Assembly: GCA_028023455.1 (NCBI GenBank)
Contig: JAQFVV010012547.1
Location: 184,001 to 248,000 of the forward strand
From: Epiperipatus broadwayi
Taxonomy: Eukaryota; Onychophora; Udeonychophora; Euonychophora; Peripatidae
Length of the DNA stretch: 64,000 bases
Direction of reading: 5' to 3'
How positions within the stretch are numbered: position 1 is the first letter of the stretch; the number at the start of each line of letters is the position of its first letter. This document shows, piece by piece, positions 47,051 to 57,890 of this stretch. The notes beneath the pieces were generated by a model that ran no database searches, was not told the DNA's origin, and was given only the letters and a program-made list of their open reading frames with translations. A program made the position numbers and the translations under genes.

Positions 47051-48694
47051 TAAAAGCCTGAAATCTGGGCACGGCCACTTGGGGCATTGTTTACGTGTCA
47101 AAACACATAAAAATGCCGTTTTGGCGGCCGCGGCCTTACAGGCTAATACAACATTTACAAATATATATTAACTCATTGAGCTAGGCTGCTTTACATGACA
47201 TTACACAAAAATATTATGGCCTGTTTTGTGCTTCGAAGCTATTTATGCGTATTCGTTCTATTCATAGCTGATTACCGTATCACTTGAAGGTGTTTAAATT
47301 TCATGGCGGTACGACTTTTTCAAATCTCCGTAATAGAGTAATGTTATTTCGATTTAAAAAATGTTGTTAATTATTCATAATTGTCATATGGTCCCCACCC
47401 TTCCCGGAAAAAAGGTTAATATGTAAAAAATTGGCAAAGTGTATGTTCAAACACGCTTCGACAAAGCTCACGCGCTAAGTCACATTTCAGCGTGGGGGGG
47501 GGGGGATATTCAAGACCACTAAAAGGTCTGAGACGAACGTGCAATTTTGAAACTTTTCTTCAGAATTGCCGAGTACAGAAAGTGTGTGAGATTGTGGTTT
47601 TTTTTTTTATCAGGCACACGTAATGTCCACATTTTATTACAGAAATAAAATCGAATAAATAATTTTAAAAAGTCCAAAGTTTGTGTGCTTTTTTGTTTTT
47701 TTATTTCATTCGAAATTGACAAGTATTTGGATTCAATTTTTTGCAGCGGGGTTAAAATAAATGACGACTTTTTGTTAAGAATAACAAATTACGAAATACA
47801 CCCCCACCCCCAAAAGCAGTTTATTGTAGAAGGCAAAAAAAAAAAAAAAGGTAATTCCAATGAAATAGCAATCAAAGTAAAAAGTGAGAAAAAAAGGTAA
47901 ATTCTTGACTTTTTGGTTACAATTCTTTTTCCGAGAGTGTGGAGGTGGGTGTTTGAAAACAATTTTTTAATTGGCAAAAACACAAAAGTAAATTTTGATT
48001 TAATATTAAGAAAAACAATTATGTCAACCAAAAAGAAATCAAAATTCGAAACAAGTTCCAAAGTTGATTCTCTTTTTCCAGCGCTGTTAAAATAATTGAC
48101 TATTTTTGTTACCTTTTTGTTAATAATAACAGTACGAATTCCCCTCCCCCCCGCTCAAAAAGCTGTTTATTGTAGTAGCCAAAAAAAAAAAAAGGCTAAT
48201 TCAAACATAATCTAAATCAAAGTGATAACAAGTTGTGTTTAAAAAAAAAAGTAAAATTAATAATAATAATAAGAAAAACCATTTAGTCAAGACAAAAAAA
48301 AAAAAATAAATAAAAGAAAGGTAGAATTAAGTTCTAAACAAGTCGCAAATAATTGTATTCTATTTTTTCGGCGGTGGGATTCAAATAAATTTTTTTGACG
48401 TCATGAAACGGTCTGAAGTTTTAAAATGATAAAAAGAAAAAATACAATTAGCAAAATTTGTTAAAAAAATATCAGGTTCCAAAAAACCCACAAAAAGTAA
48501 CGAAAATGAATATCAAAATTTGTTTAATAATAAAGAAATCATGTTCTAAATGAAATAAAAATTATTAGTTTAATCAATATTAGAAAAAAAAAAAGAAAAA
48601 AAGAAAAAGTTGCGGCGGCCCGGTAACGTTATATTTCATTGATTTTGTCTAGCATCAACGCTCCAAGCGGCTTTGCCCGGATTTCAGGCTTTTA
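47051..48694. mobile_element. TIR-bounded non-autonomous element, 1.64 kb
   Basis: The left end begins TAAAAGCCTGAAATCTGGGC and the right end, reverse complemented, TAAAAGCCTGAAATCCGGGC. Similarity continues about 45 bases (GGCC/GCCGCTTGG-type) and GC-rich blocks (GGCGGCCGCGG; GGCGGCCCGG) lie inside both ends. The interior has repeated modules: CAGCGGGGTTAAAATAAATG at about 47744, CAGCGCTGTTAAAATAATTG at about 48080 and GGCGGTGGGATTCAAATAAA at about 48371; also two C-runs followed by GTTTATTGTAG (47810, 48155). No transposase was found, superfamily not assigned, TSD unclear. Confidence 0.65.
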
Positions 48695-50839
48695 CCATTA
48701 AATGTATTTAGCATTAGCGTGATTTTCACTAAATGTATTTGTGCAGAAAACACAACATTATTTTTGATTATGTATTTAGCAATAAGAATAGTAAACTTTC
48801 CTATTATAACTTCTTGTTAGAAATTGGAGATTTGATATTTTCTTCATATTAACTTTTTTTTTTGACTGCAATGAGTAAAATACAGCATCTAGAGTGTAAA
48901 CTGCATTCTCTTAATAAAGATTGCTTTTGCTTTCAGTTAAGGAATCAGTTTATGATAATTGATATGGAGGCTAAGTTGCAATGATTTGAAAAGTTTATAT
49001 ATTTTTAGTTAAACTATTTGTTTTAGTTATGTATTTTCAAAACTATTTTAATTAACCTTTTTTAGGATAGTAAAATTATTTGACAATGGTTTTGGAGTCT
49101 AAGTATAATAAGGATTTGTGTGTTATAGTTATTCAGAATTTAACCACTGTTTAAATTTACTATTGAATGAATTAGGGATAATTACTATCGAAGATATCAC
49201 AGGCATATAAAATATAAGTAAAAAGCCTTTAAATCTATTGCAGAGCAAAAACCTTTTCAATAATATTTCATAGAGAGACATGTGTTATACATTTTTGATT
49301 AATTTTAAGCATATGTATATATTATTTTTCTGGTTGACAAAATGTGTATAATTATATTTAATATATTTTTTAATAAATATTGTTAAAAAAATAAACAAAA
49401 TATAATTGTCATAATGTAACTAGTTTATGCTGTTACAAAGCAAAAACTAATAGTACCGAGGTTGCTTATTTTAAATGTACTAAAAATTATTAATGAAAAT
49501 AACAGAAATCTACAGTTTTTATTAATAAAAAAAAAAGAAAAGAAAAACAATTACAAGATTTATTAATCAAAATTCATAAAAAAAATTTGAGCACTGGAAG
49601 CAACAGATCTGGAGCTGCATTCTATGTTCCTTTAGTTCCCACATCTTCCATTCATATTCTATATAGGACTTTTAATTAATAATTTTAATGTAATAGTTTT
49701 AAATTAGGAGTTTATTTTAATCATAGTTTGGTAAAGAAAGTACATGTTTTTCTTTTTTTTAAGAAAATTGAAAATTATTGAATATAATTTATATATAAAA
49801 AATAACTGTATTATTGTAAGAAATTGTAAATAAATGTCTAACATGTCAGTAAACAGTTTTAAATGTAATATTATTACTTATTGATGACATCAGTATTAAG
49901 AATGCTTTTCGACATTGAAATGAAATATAACAAAATAATGAAACTGAATATAATAGAACAATGCTTTAAAAAAATAAAATAAATGTTAGTAGGTAAATAA
50001 AAATTTAGATTCTGAAAAGTTGGAACCCAGTTTGTACAATGCATTGCTGCCAAATTGTACTTAGACTTTCATAAGGATTTACAGTAAAGCATGTATTTTA
50101 TGTCATGTTTAAATCTAAAATTGGGATCACAATCATTGTAGGTATTGGTACAGATTGTGACTAGCCATTTTGAGAAATGCAATATTGATGCAATTAAATT
50201 CATAATGCTTCCTGTTTAATTAGTTTATTGATGTCATTTTTAATATTTTAGTTAGCCTTTTAAGGCAGACTTTTAATATTTTTTTTTATGTGTGTGTTTG
50301 GTCAGAATTTTCATTATAATAAATATGTTGAGCAATATTAAGTTAGAGTATATCTATATCGTTATACTTTTTTATAGTGGCTTGGCTCAGCTCAAGTTTT
50401 TTTGGAGTAGTTTAAGATTTTTTTTTTTTTTAAAATTATAATGATCTTGAAGTAACTTGTATAATTGCAAAAATATTTTATTAATTTATAGAAAAATATG
50501 GTATTTTGACAGAAATTAAGATTAAAAAGTTATCCAATTATAACTATATCTAATTTAAACTATATAATACATTGTTGACAACTTTTTTCTTTGACATTTA
50601 ACACCAAGATAAAATCTGAAAATGACTTCAGCAAAAAATGTATATTTTGCCAATATGTTATTACCAAGAAAAGCTGAACTACCAATTGATTATTGAAAAC
50701 TAAAAATTAGATAGTTCTCTATTTATTTAAATCTGACATATGTAAATCTATATATATATAAAAAGTGTATATCCAGAATTTATAGAAAATATGCAAAATA
50801 TTCCAAATGTATTATATTCTTCAAATTTGAATAATAATA
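48695..50839. other. AT-rich intron stretch
   Basis: No gene or recognisable element. Confidence 0.5.
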
Positions 50840-50955
50840 AAAAGGAATATGGCTTTATTGCACAGAAGTTCATAAGAAGTTTGAATGCCAGAATCGATCC
50901 TAGGATCTCCCTATCTCATGTTGGCTGCTCACAGTAATCTTAACACAATGGTATT
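50840..50955 (-). repeat. SINE-like fragment, copy 2
   Basis: The minus strand has GGATCGATTCTGG (B-box-like) followed by CAAACTTCTTATGAACTTC and TGTGCAATAAAGCC, matching the + strand piece at 17395-17435. It is tRNA-derived by the B box; the A box is unclear. Confidence 0.5.
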
Positions 50956-52100
50956 AAAAGAAAAGGAAAATATTTCTTTTATTCATAAACAGAAAACTGA
51001 ATTTACTCTTTTATTGTTCTAATCAAAGTTGGAAAAAAGAGAAAAAATATATTTCTTGCATTCATTAGCAGCAAACTTTAACTTTTTCATTAAACTGAAA
51101 AATGTGGTGATGAAGTGGGAGTATTTTATTTATTAACAGTAGCATAAGCTTTTTTAATTTTTAATTAAAAATTTGTTAATTGCAGAGTCTCCATTACTTT
51201 AAATATTACCAGTAATGTTTTCAATCTGGAAATACTGAAAATAGATTCACTAAAGAAAATATAATTTAATATATTTTAACTATAGAGTTTTATTATTTTT
51301 CAAACTTATGCTTAAATTAAGTTATTTCAATCATTGTGGAACATATTAATTATATAAATGAGAAATTAATTTTACTATTCAAAGATAATATAGATACAAA
51401 GATAGTTAAATATTTGTGTTTGTGATAAATTTCTTTGCAATTGTTTTTTACATTACTTCTTTTCTCATTAAATATTATGATATTATCTTGATTTTAAAAT
51501 GATAATTTTAAACTTCTTGATTTCAACATTTTTTAAATTGATTTTATTTTTTCAATGTTTTTTTTAGCTTGCAATTTCTTTTATGCATGTAAATGACAGT
51601 TTCAAATAATATATATTGTTTATAGTTCTGAAGAAGACTACTAGCCAGTTGAAATATTGGCTGAGAAAAAATTATCAATAACCAAATAACCATTTTAAAA
51701 CAATATGTAACTTCATAATAAAATATTACATCCAGGTGATATCATTTGATTATCAAATATCATTTGTCATTGCTTGCCAATTTCTTAGCAGTATAATTTA
51801 TTGAGATGCATCATGTATTTTTTTGTAATCATTATTCTAAATATTTTTTCATGAGATTAGTTGATATTAAGATACTAAATCCAATTATCCAAATAGTGAT
51901 TGATTTATTATATTGCATAGTCATTTATTTATATCACTTTAATTTTATTATTGTTTCTTTTTTGTATAAAAATTGCATTTTAATCTTAATGCCAGTTTTA
52001 TTATTTATATCATTTTTTTTAAGCATTAAATGTCATTAATATAATTAATTATTTTTACCCATATTACTTACAATTTTTTTCCATGAATATTTTTTTTAAG
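50956..52100. other. AT-rich intron stretch
   Basis: A single TCTGAAGAAGACTACTAGCC...GAAATATTGGCTGAG motif (51627-51666) resembles the hairpin near PLE 3' ends; otherwise nothing was seen. Confidence 0.4.
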
Positions 52101-52190
52101 GTTCAGAATAAACATTGGGAAATCAAGTTTGATATTTCTGCACCCCAGATTATAATTCCTGAAAGTTTTCAGGATCGTAATGCCACATCT
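52101..52190 (+). CDS. VPS13D: VPS13D-like exon 4
   Basis: A short exon of exactly 30 codons, phase 0 at both ends, between a T-rich acceptor ending AAG and a GTGAGT donor. It encodes VQNKHWEIKFDISAPQIIIP followed by ESFQDRNATS. 'W.i.fDISAPqIiiP..F' is one of the most recognisable blocks of the VPS13 N-terminal half, found directly after the charged helix of the previous exon, as here. Confidence 0.87.
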
Positions 52191-52386
52191 GTGAGTTATT
52201 TGACTATATAAATTTTATTATTATTATTGTTAATCAGTATTTTAATTTTAAGAAAAATGTTTATTAAAATAAATCATATAAGATGTGTAAATAAATTCTG
52301 TTTATTATATCTATATTATTTAAGTCTGGTTGTTCATTTGTCTCTCTCATTCCAAACCTAGTTAAGTACAGCTATTACACACCCCC

Positions 52387-52830
52387 TGTGATGCATTGCC
52401 ATTTTCTCTTTCTGAGCTAGCAATGGATGAACAGAAGAGTTAACATAACTCAACCTATAGATGTTTTTTATTTTAGCCTTGGTACCCTAATCTGCAGTAT
52501 GACAGATATATTATAAATAATTAAATAACATCTATAGTGGCTGGCAAAAGATAGACTCTCTCTGTACTTAGATATATTTGATGGGAATGGTGGTCAGGAA
52601 ATATGTCTGGCTATTCAGTTTGATTATCATTAGTTGGATATTCAGTCCAAAGATAGTCAATGTGGTTATTCCTAATACCCATTAACCTCAGAGTTTAAAT
52701 CTTTGTACATTCTAATATAAAATTTTATAAATCTAAAAGAAAGAGGAATAAAAACTTAGGCCCATTTCATTTGTCTCCCTGATGCTTCAATAAATTTGTT
52801 TCAATAAAAGTTTGAGGGCTACAATAAACA
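52387..52830 (+). repeat. Left LTR of 52.4-56.1 kb element
   Basis: Starts TGTGATGCATTGCC and ends GCTACAATAAACA. It lies about 200 bases past the VPS13D-like exon ending at 52190. Confidence 0.7.
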
Positions 52831-53058
52831 TTTGATTTGGCACAAAATGTGAGCTTGGTACATATATAATTAGATAAATAATAATTAGGATTTACTTAAT
52901 GGAATAAGAGAAGTTCACTAATTGTAAATGAAGTGAAAAAAAATACTAAACAGGCAAAACTCTCCATACAGTAGTGCCACCCCGTACCAACCAGAGTAAT
53001 CAATGGATGCCAGAAGGCTTATGCATAAAATCCCCATCTAATGCCTACTCATCCAATA

Positions 53059-53100
53059 TCCCCAGACTAGTTTCTGGCTTGTGGCCTTCATCAGTGAGGA
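53059..53100 (-). ncRNA. Hammerhead ribozyme motif, array D unit 1
   Basis: Consensus at every position despite many changes elsewhere in this unit, which suggests the motif was under selection before insertion. Confidence 0.7.
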
Positions 53101-53517
53101 GCCTTGGATCTGAGAGCACTGCGCCTAGATCTTAGGATCTAATGAAACTGTTCAGCAACCATCTTTTATCTCTACTTAACTACAAAACTATGAGAATGAA
53201 ATTGAAAACACAATAATATTTTCAATCTAAGCTCAATAGCTTATATAGTTAGTCATATGGGTCTGAACTCAGTTCAGCACCCATACATTTTGCTGTCTTT
53301 GGCTCTTTAACAACCATAGCCACCACTATCCTATTAGGCAGGATTGGTGTTAAACCACAAAACATCACATAATCACCATCTCTTATGCCAGCACATAACT
53401 GTTATTAAACATGCAAAACTCTCCATACCGTAGTGCTACCCTGTGCCAACCAAAGTAATCAATGGATGCCAGGAGGCTTGTGCATAAAATCCCCATCTAG
53501 TGCCCATTCATCCAATA

Positions 53518-53559
53518 TCCCCAGACTAGTTTCTGGCTTGTGGTCTTCGTCACTGAGGA
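53518..53559 (-). ncRNA. Hammerhead motif, array D unit 2, core broken
   Basis: The core reads GUGACGA instead of CUGAUGA. Loss of the invariant first C should abolish cleavage. Confidence 0.6.
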
Positions 53560-53965
53560 GCCTTGGATCTGAGAACACCGCATCTAGATCTTAGGATCTA
53601 ATGCAACCCTTGGATCTGAGAGCACTGCATCTAGATCTTAGGATCTAAGGCAACCTTCCAGCAGCCACCTTTTATCTCTACTTAACTACAAAACTATGAG
53701 AATGAAATTGAAAACACCATAGTATTTTTAATCTAAACTTAATAGCTTACATGTGGTTGTTAAAGAGCCAAAGACACCAAAATGTATGGGTGCTGAACTG
53801 AGTTCAGACCCATATGACTATATAAGCTATTGAGTTTAGATTGAAAATATTATTGTGTTTTCAATTTCATTCTCATAGTTTTGTAGTTAAGTAGAGATAA
53901 AATATGGCTGCTGGAGGGTTGCATTAGATCCTAAGATCTAGGTGCAGTGCTCTCAGATTTAAGGC

Positions 53966-54007
53966 TCCTCACTGATGAAGGCCACAAGTCAGAAACTAGT
54001 CTGGGAA
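53966..54007 (+). ncRNA. Hammerhead motif, array D plus-strand copy
   Basis: The core is intact. Stem II has one G-U pair and stem I one C-A mismatch (UGGGAA). Confidence 0.64.
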
Positions 54008-55206
54008 TATTGGATGAGTAGGTACAAGATGGGGATTTTATGTATAAGCCTTCTGGCATCCATTGATTACTCTGGTTGGCACAGGGTGGCACTACTGTAT
54101 GGAGAGTTTTGCCTGTTTAATAAGAGTTATGTGCTAGCATAAGAGATGGTGATCATGTGATGTTTAGTGAAAAAAAAATACTGTTAGATGTTAAGAGTAT
54201 AGAAGGTAGGGATAGAATAAGTAGGCAAAAGAGGAGATAATCAACAGTTTAATTTCATGGTGAAGATAGATACACCAAGTTGGAGGTAGTGAGTGCTATA
54301 TGGTAAAGGTGTAGACTAGTATACATAATTTTATGTGATAATAGTAAATAAAACATAGTTTCATATTCTATTTTTATGTGAGTAATAGAAGTAAATAAAA
54401 AGTAAGTAAATAAAATATTCTGTACTAATTTTATATGATCAGTAAAAGTTTTTAAGTAATAATAAAGGTGATATAGTTTCCTATAATTGAGAAACTGGCC
54501 ATGCAAGAATTCCAATAACCATCATAGTTAGAGCCTGAAAATGGAGGAAACTAACTTATAGAAACCACATTGCTGGCAATAGATTTAAAAATGCTGTATA
54601 ATTTGATCATGAATGGTTTACAAGATATGAAGGAAAGCTAGCAGAAAATAAGGCAAGATATATAGGAAATTCAACAAAAACTGAATTTGAGGCTAGATTA
54701 AAGTCAACAAAAGTATGTGGTAGAATTAATAGAATGATGAATGCAATGAGATTAAGAAAACCAACAGCTGATGATAATGAGGTTGAATGTAAGAGGGGCT
54801 AAAAGTTAAAAATCAAAATATGATAGAATCTATATGTAGAGATTGGAAAGAGAATTTGAATAGGTTGAAAGAGGAACAAGATGAACAAGAAGAAAGAATG
54901 GGAAAGATATAACTCCAAGTAAGAGAAGAGGTAATAATGAAAATAGCAATAATATAGCAAATGTCGGAGAATATTTAGATGAACTAACAATAAAGGTGAA
55001 GGATTTAAAAATGATTATGGAAGATAAAGAATGTAGTAATGAGAAAACAGTGAAAGATTATTGTACAGAAAACAGAGTTTAACAAACTATAATCTACTAA
55101 TTAGAGAAAATAGCAGAAATTCAGAAAGGCTTACAAGAAAACACCAGCAGTGTTGTTTATACAGAAGGAAAGCCATAAAGGCTAGATGTAATAAAACCAG
55201 TGAGGA

Positions 55207-55536
55207 ATGAATCTTCAAACTCTATTATTGAAATGCATAGTGAATGTAGTTCACCAGAGTGTGAATCAGTTCATAAAAATAAGAATATTTAAAGGCATGG
55301 GTGATGAACCATCTGTGGAGCACTTAAATAGTCTAGAAAAGTATTACATTCTTAACCTGTTGGCAGAAGAGAGTAAGTTGGTTATAACTTACAGCCACTT
55401 ACAAGATGATGCTCATATTTGGCTGCACTTACTATTTAATAAACTTAATATTTCTCAAAGTCAAAAAGAAATTTTAGTTATTAGCTTCTTTACAGATCAT
55501 CAAGAGACTGATAGGAAAAGTTTATATTCCAAATGA
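55207..55536 (+). pseudogene. Retrotransposon gag fragment
   Basis: Reads IFKGMGDEPSVEHLNSLEKY, then LVITYSHLQDDAHIWLHLL. The pattern 'F.G.....EhlnslEkYy...' with a later 'L..dAhiWl' matches the N-terminal half of the gypsy-type gag domain. Upstream (54600-55150) is a charged, coiled-coil-like stretch with stops that may be the gag N terminus. Zinc knuckle, protease and polymerase are absent. Confidence 0.65.
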
Positions 55537-55763
55537 GGATACTTGGGTCAGTAAAGAAATATCCGAAGAGATCGAAGGCTTGATTCCTGTGTAGATGACA
55601 AGGAAAGCTAATTCTCAGTGATTATCAGGGTTTGTTTAAAGAATTAGTGATTTTAGGAGAAATAAAGTTATTTAGATTTTTATTAAAGCTTTATTATTAT
55701 TATTATTTAAATGATTGTTGTTATTAGTATATATTATTATTTTTTGAGGGGAGAAGGCAGCTT

Positions 55764-56082
55764 TGTATTGTGAAAGTTTGTTTTCTCTTTCTTAGCTAGC
55801 AATAGATGGACAGAGGGCTTAACAACTAAAAAGCTAGGAGGTTGTTGGCACCCAATCTGCAGTATGGCAGATGTATTATAAATAAGTAGCATCTGTAGTA
55901 ACAAGGGAAAGACTCTCTCTGTACTTAGACATACTTGATGGGAATAATCGTCAGGAAATATGATTGGCTATCCAGTCTGATTATCAATAGCATATTCAGT
56001 CCAAAGATAGGCAATGAGGTTATTCCTAATGTGAGGCTTCAATAAATTTGTCTCGATGAACATTTGACAGCTACGATAAATA
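55764..56082 (+). repeat. Right LTR of 52.4-56.1 kb element
   Basis: Starts TGTATTGTGAAAG. It is about 125 bp shorter than the left copy because of several deletions. Confidence 0.65.
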
Positions 56083-56749
56083 TTTCAATACAAATGTTTG
56101 TATGATTTTTAATTGGAAACTTTTATGTAGGTATCTGAAAACTATTTTTTCAGTTAGTATCTATTATACTCTCATTGTCTATAAAAAGTTGTTTATCTGA
56201 GGCATATTTTCTTAATATATTTTGAAACAAACTTACAGTTGATTTATATAACTGACTAATATCTTGACATTTTAAATTTTATTTATGTGCATGAGTTTAT
56301 TATGTAACTAAAATAATTTTATGTGACTTGCACATGCATACACATTTTGTATACCAACATCTACTTTTTCTTGTATTAAATGCAAATTGTTTTGAGCTGT
56401 ATGCATTCTACCTATATAATCAAATTGGTTTATGTAATTTATATAAATTTTATTTTATTCATGTTATATTTAAATCTAAATTTTAAATACTTGTTGCTAT
56501 TAACAGCATTATAAAATAGTAGTATCTAATATTGAATTTAAAGGCAATTAACAAAACTATATAAATAACTAACATTTACTTTAACAAAAATAAAGTTAAA
56601 ACGATACTTACCTAAATGTCAAACTTTTTAATAATTGATCAGATTTGAAATTGAAAAAGGCAATTTTATAAATTTTTTTTTTTTTTTTTAAGTATTATTT
56701 TAACTTTTATTTTTGTTATAGTAAATGTCTGTAGCTACTGTTACTCTAA
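56083..56749. other. AT-rich intron stretch
   Basis: Part of it (about 56330-56500, TGCATACAC to AATTTTAAATA) recurs at about 60020-60170, including ATGCAAAT...TTTGAGATGTATGCATTCTA and TATATAAATTTTATTTTATT. This is a diverged dispersed repeat of unknown kind. Confidence 0.5.
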
Positions 56750-57890
56750 CTATTCCAGATTTGTTGATGGGATTTCCATTCGTGTCTTTCGCCCTTACCC
56801 TAGTATTTTCTACTCTAGATTTTTCTTTAATATGCATGTCCACTGTCAATTTCCATTTTCACTGGTTTGCTATATATGCTAACTATCAATATTATTCGTT
56901 TTCTACTATCAGTCTCGGCCTTATGTATTTCGGTGAGATGTTCAGATTTGTTCATTTTGTTTCTCAGAGATTCCCTGTTTACTTTTGATTTAGCTTTGGT
57001 ATGGCAGACCTTCACTAAGTGGCCCACCTTTTACAATTGCTGTATCGGAAGTTTTTACTACTGCATTCACGTGCAACGTGGCTAGTTTTTCCAGAACAAA
57101 AACTCTCCCAAGTTGTGTTTCCAATTTTCTCTACCCAGTTTGTCTTTAGTATTGAAGTTCATTTGAGTTATCTGGATTTAACTGTTGGAATTCTTTATCA
57201 TTATTTAATAGCAGCTCATGAGTTTATCTTTTTTTATTCCTACTGAGTAAGTTAAATCTGGAATGGCTAACAGCTGCTGGTGCAGTCTGTCATCACTCAT
57301 CCTTCATAGAAACTGTTCCAGTAAGGCTTCATCTAAATAATTGCCATATGCACTTTTTCTAGCCAAGTTCCTTAATGTCATATCAAAAGCTCTACAATCT
57401 TCCCCTTCACTTATCGTCTGTTATGTAAGTGTAAACGGGCTATATGTTTTGATGGTTCAGGTCAAAGTAGCTATTTAATCGCTTACTTATTTCAATATAG
57501 GGTAGGCTTTCAGGATCCTTTGATTCACATAATCTATTTGTGACCTCGAATAGTTTAGTCCTCCAAAAAATAACAATGTGGCAATTTTCGTTACATCATT
57601 TTTTACCTTATTAACTATAAAGTATTTATTTATACAAATTGTATAAATGGGCCACTCAGAGGGTTAATCACCATCAAATTTCTCTATTTCTAGTTGAGCA
57701 GTTACCATATTAACCACTATCTTTACCAATTCTCTAATGCCTATACTTAGATGTTTATAACATGTGCTAAACCTGTCTCCATATTTCTGGTTCGTGCTTT
57801 TACCAATGAATTTTCTTACTGCACCAATTTTTACTATGTATGGACTAACTAATTTAGCACAATAAATAATGAGACTCTGGAACATGTTTA
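56750..57890 (-). pseudogene. Gypsy gag-protease remnant, minus strand
   Basis: 57570-57245, in broken frames, reads LFEVTNRLCESKDPESLPYI, then ARKSAYGNYLDEALLEQF and RMSDDRLHQQLL. These are recognisably the same domain as the 41.5-41.9 kb gag (LFEIPITEKVKYEEM; DQLLWEMSDDKFRQQ). Near 57080-57000 come HVARECSSK and CKRxGHLVKVCHTK, two zinc knuckles, and at about 56850 PVKMEIDSGHAY, a protease active site with the glycine after DSG replaced by histidine. No LTRs were found around it. Confidence 0.68.

Larger units (their letters stand above)
52948..54165. mobile_element. Hammerhead repeat array D, head-to-head, three motif copies
   Basis: The minus-strand half is 52948 to about 53755 and the plus-strand half about 53755-54165. 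AGTG-(A)n-TACT flanks it: 52932-52947 (eight A) and 54166-54182 (nine A), a TSD of about 16 bp. The minus half has one full unit plus a truncated one containing a 41-bp internal duplication (CTTGGATCTGAGAGCACTGC area, 53559-53655). More diverged than array C, so probably an older insertion. The RNA 3' ends are GTTTTGCCTGTTTA on one side and CATGTGATGTTT on the other. Confidence 0.83.
52387..56082 (+). mobile_element. LTR retrotransposon with gag, interrupted by array D
   Basis: Direct repeats 52387-52830 and 55764-56082 share ordered blocks: TTTTCTCTTTCT, GCTAGCAAT, AATCTGCAGTATG, GACTCTCTCTGTACTTAGA, TTCAGTCCAAAGATAG and CTTCAATAAATTTGT. GAGGGGAGAAGGC just before 55764 is a polypurine tract, and TTTGGCACAAAATGTGAGC follows the left LTR at the primer-binding position. 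A gag segment lies at 55207-55536. Only about 200 bases separate gag from the polypurine tract, so pol is missing. Confidence 0.75.

Noticed and set aside
47685-48095. Overlapping frames on both strands (60-90 codons)
   Set aside because: They arise from the repeated modules and A/T tracts inside the TIR element; lysine- or phenylalanine-rich with no domain.
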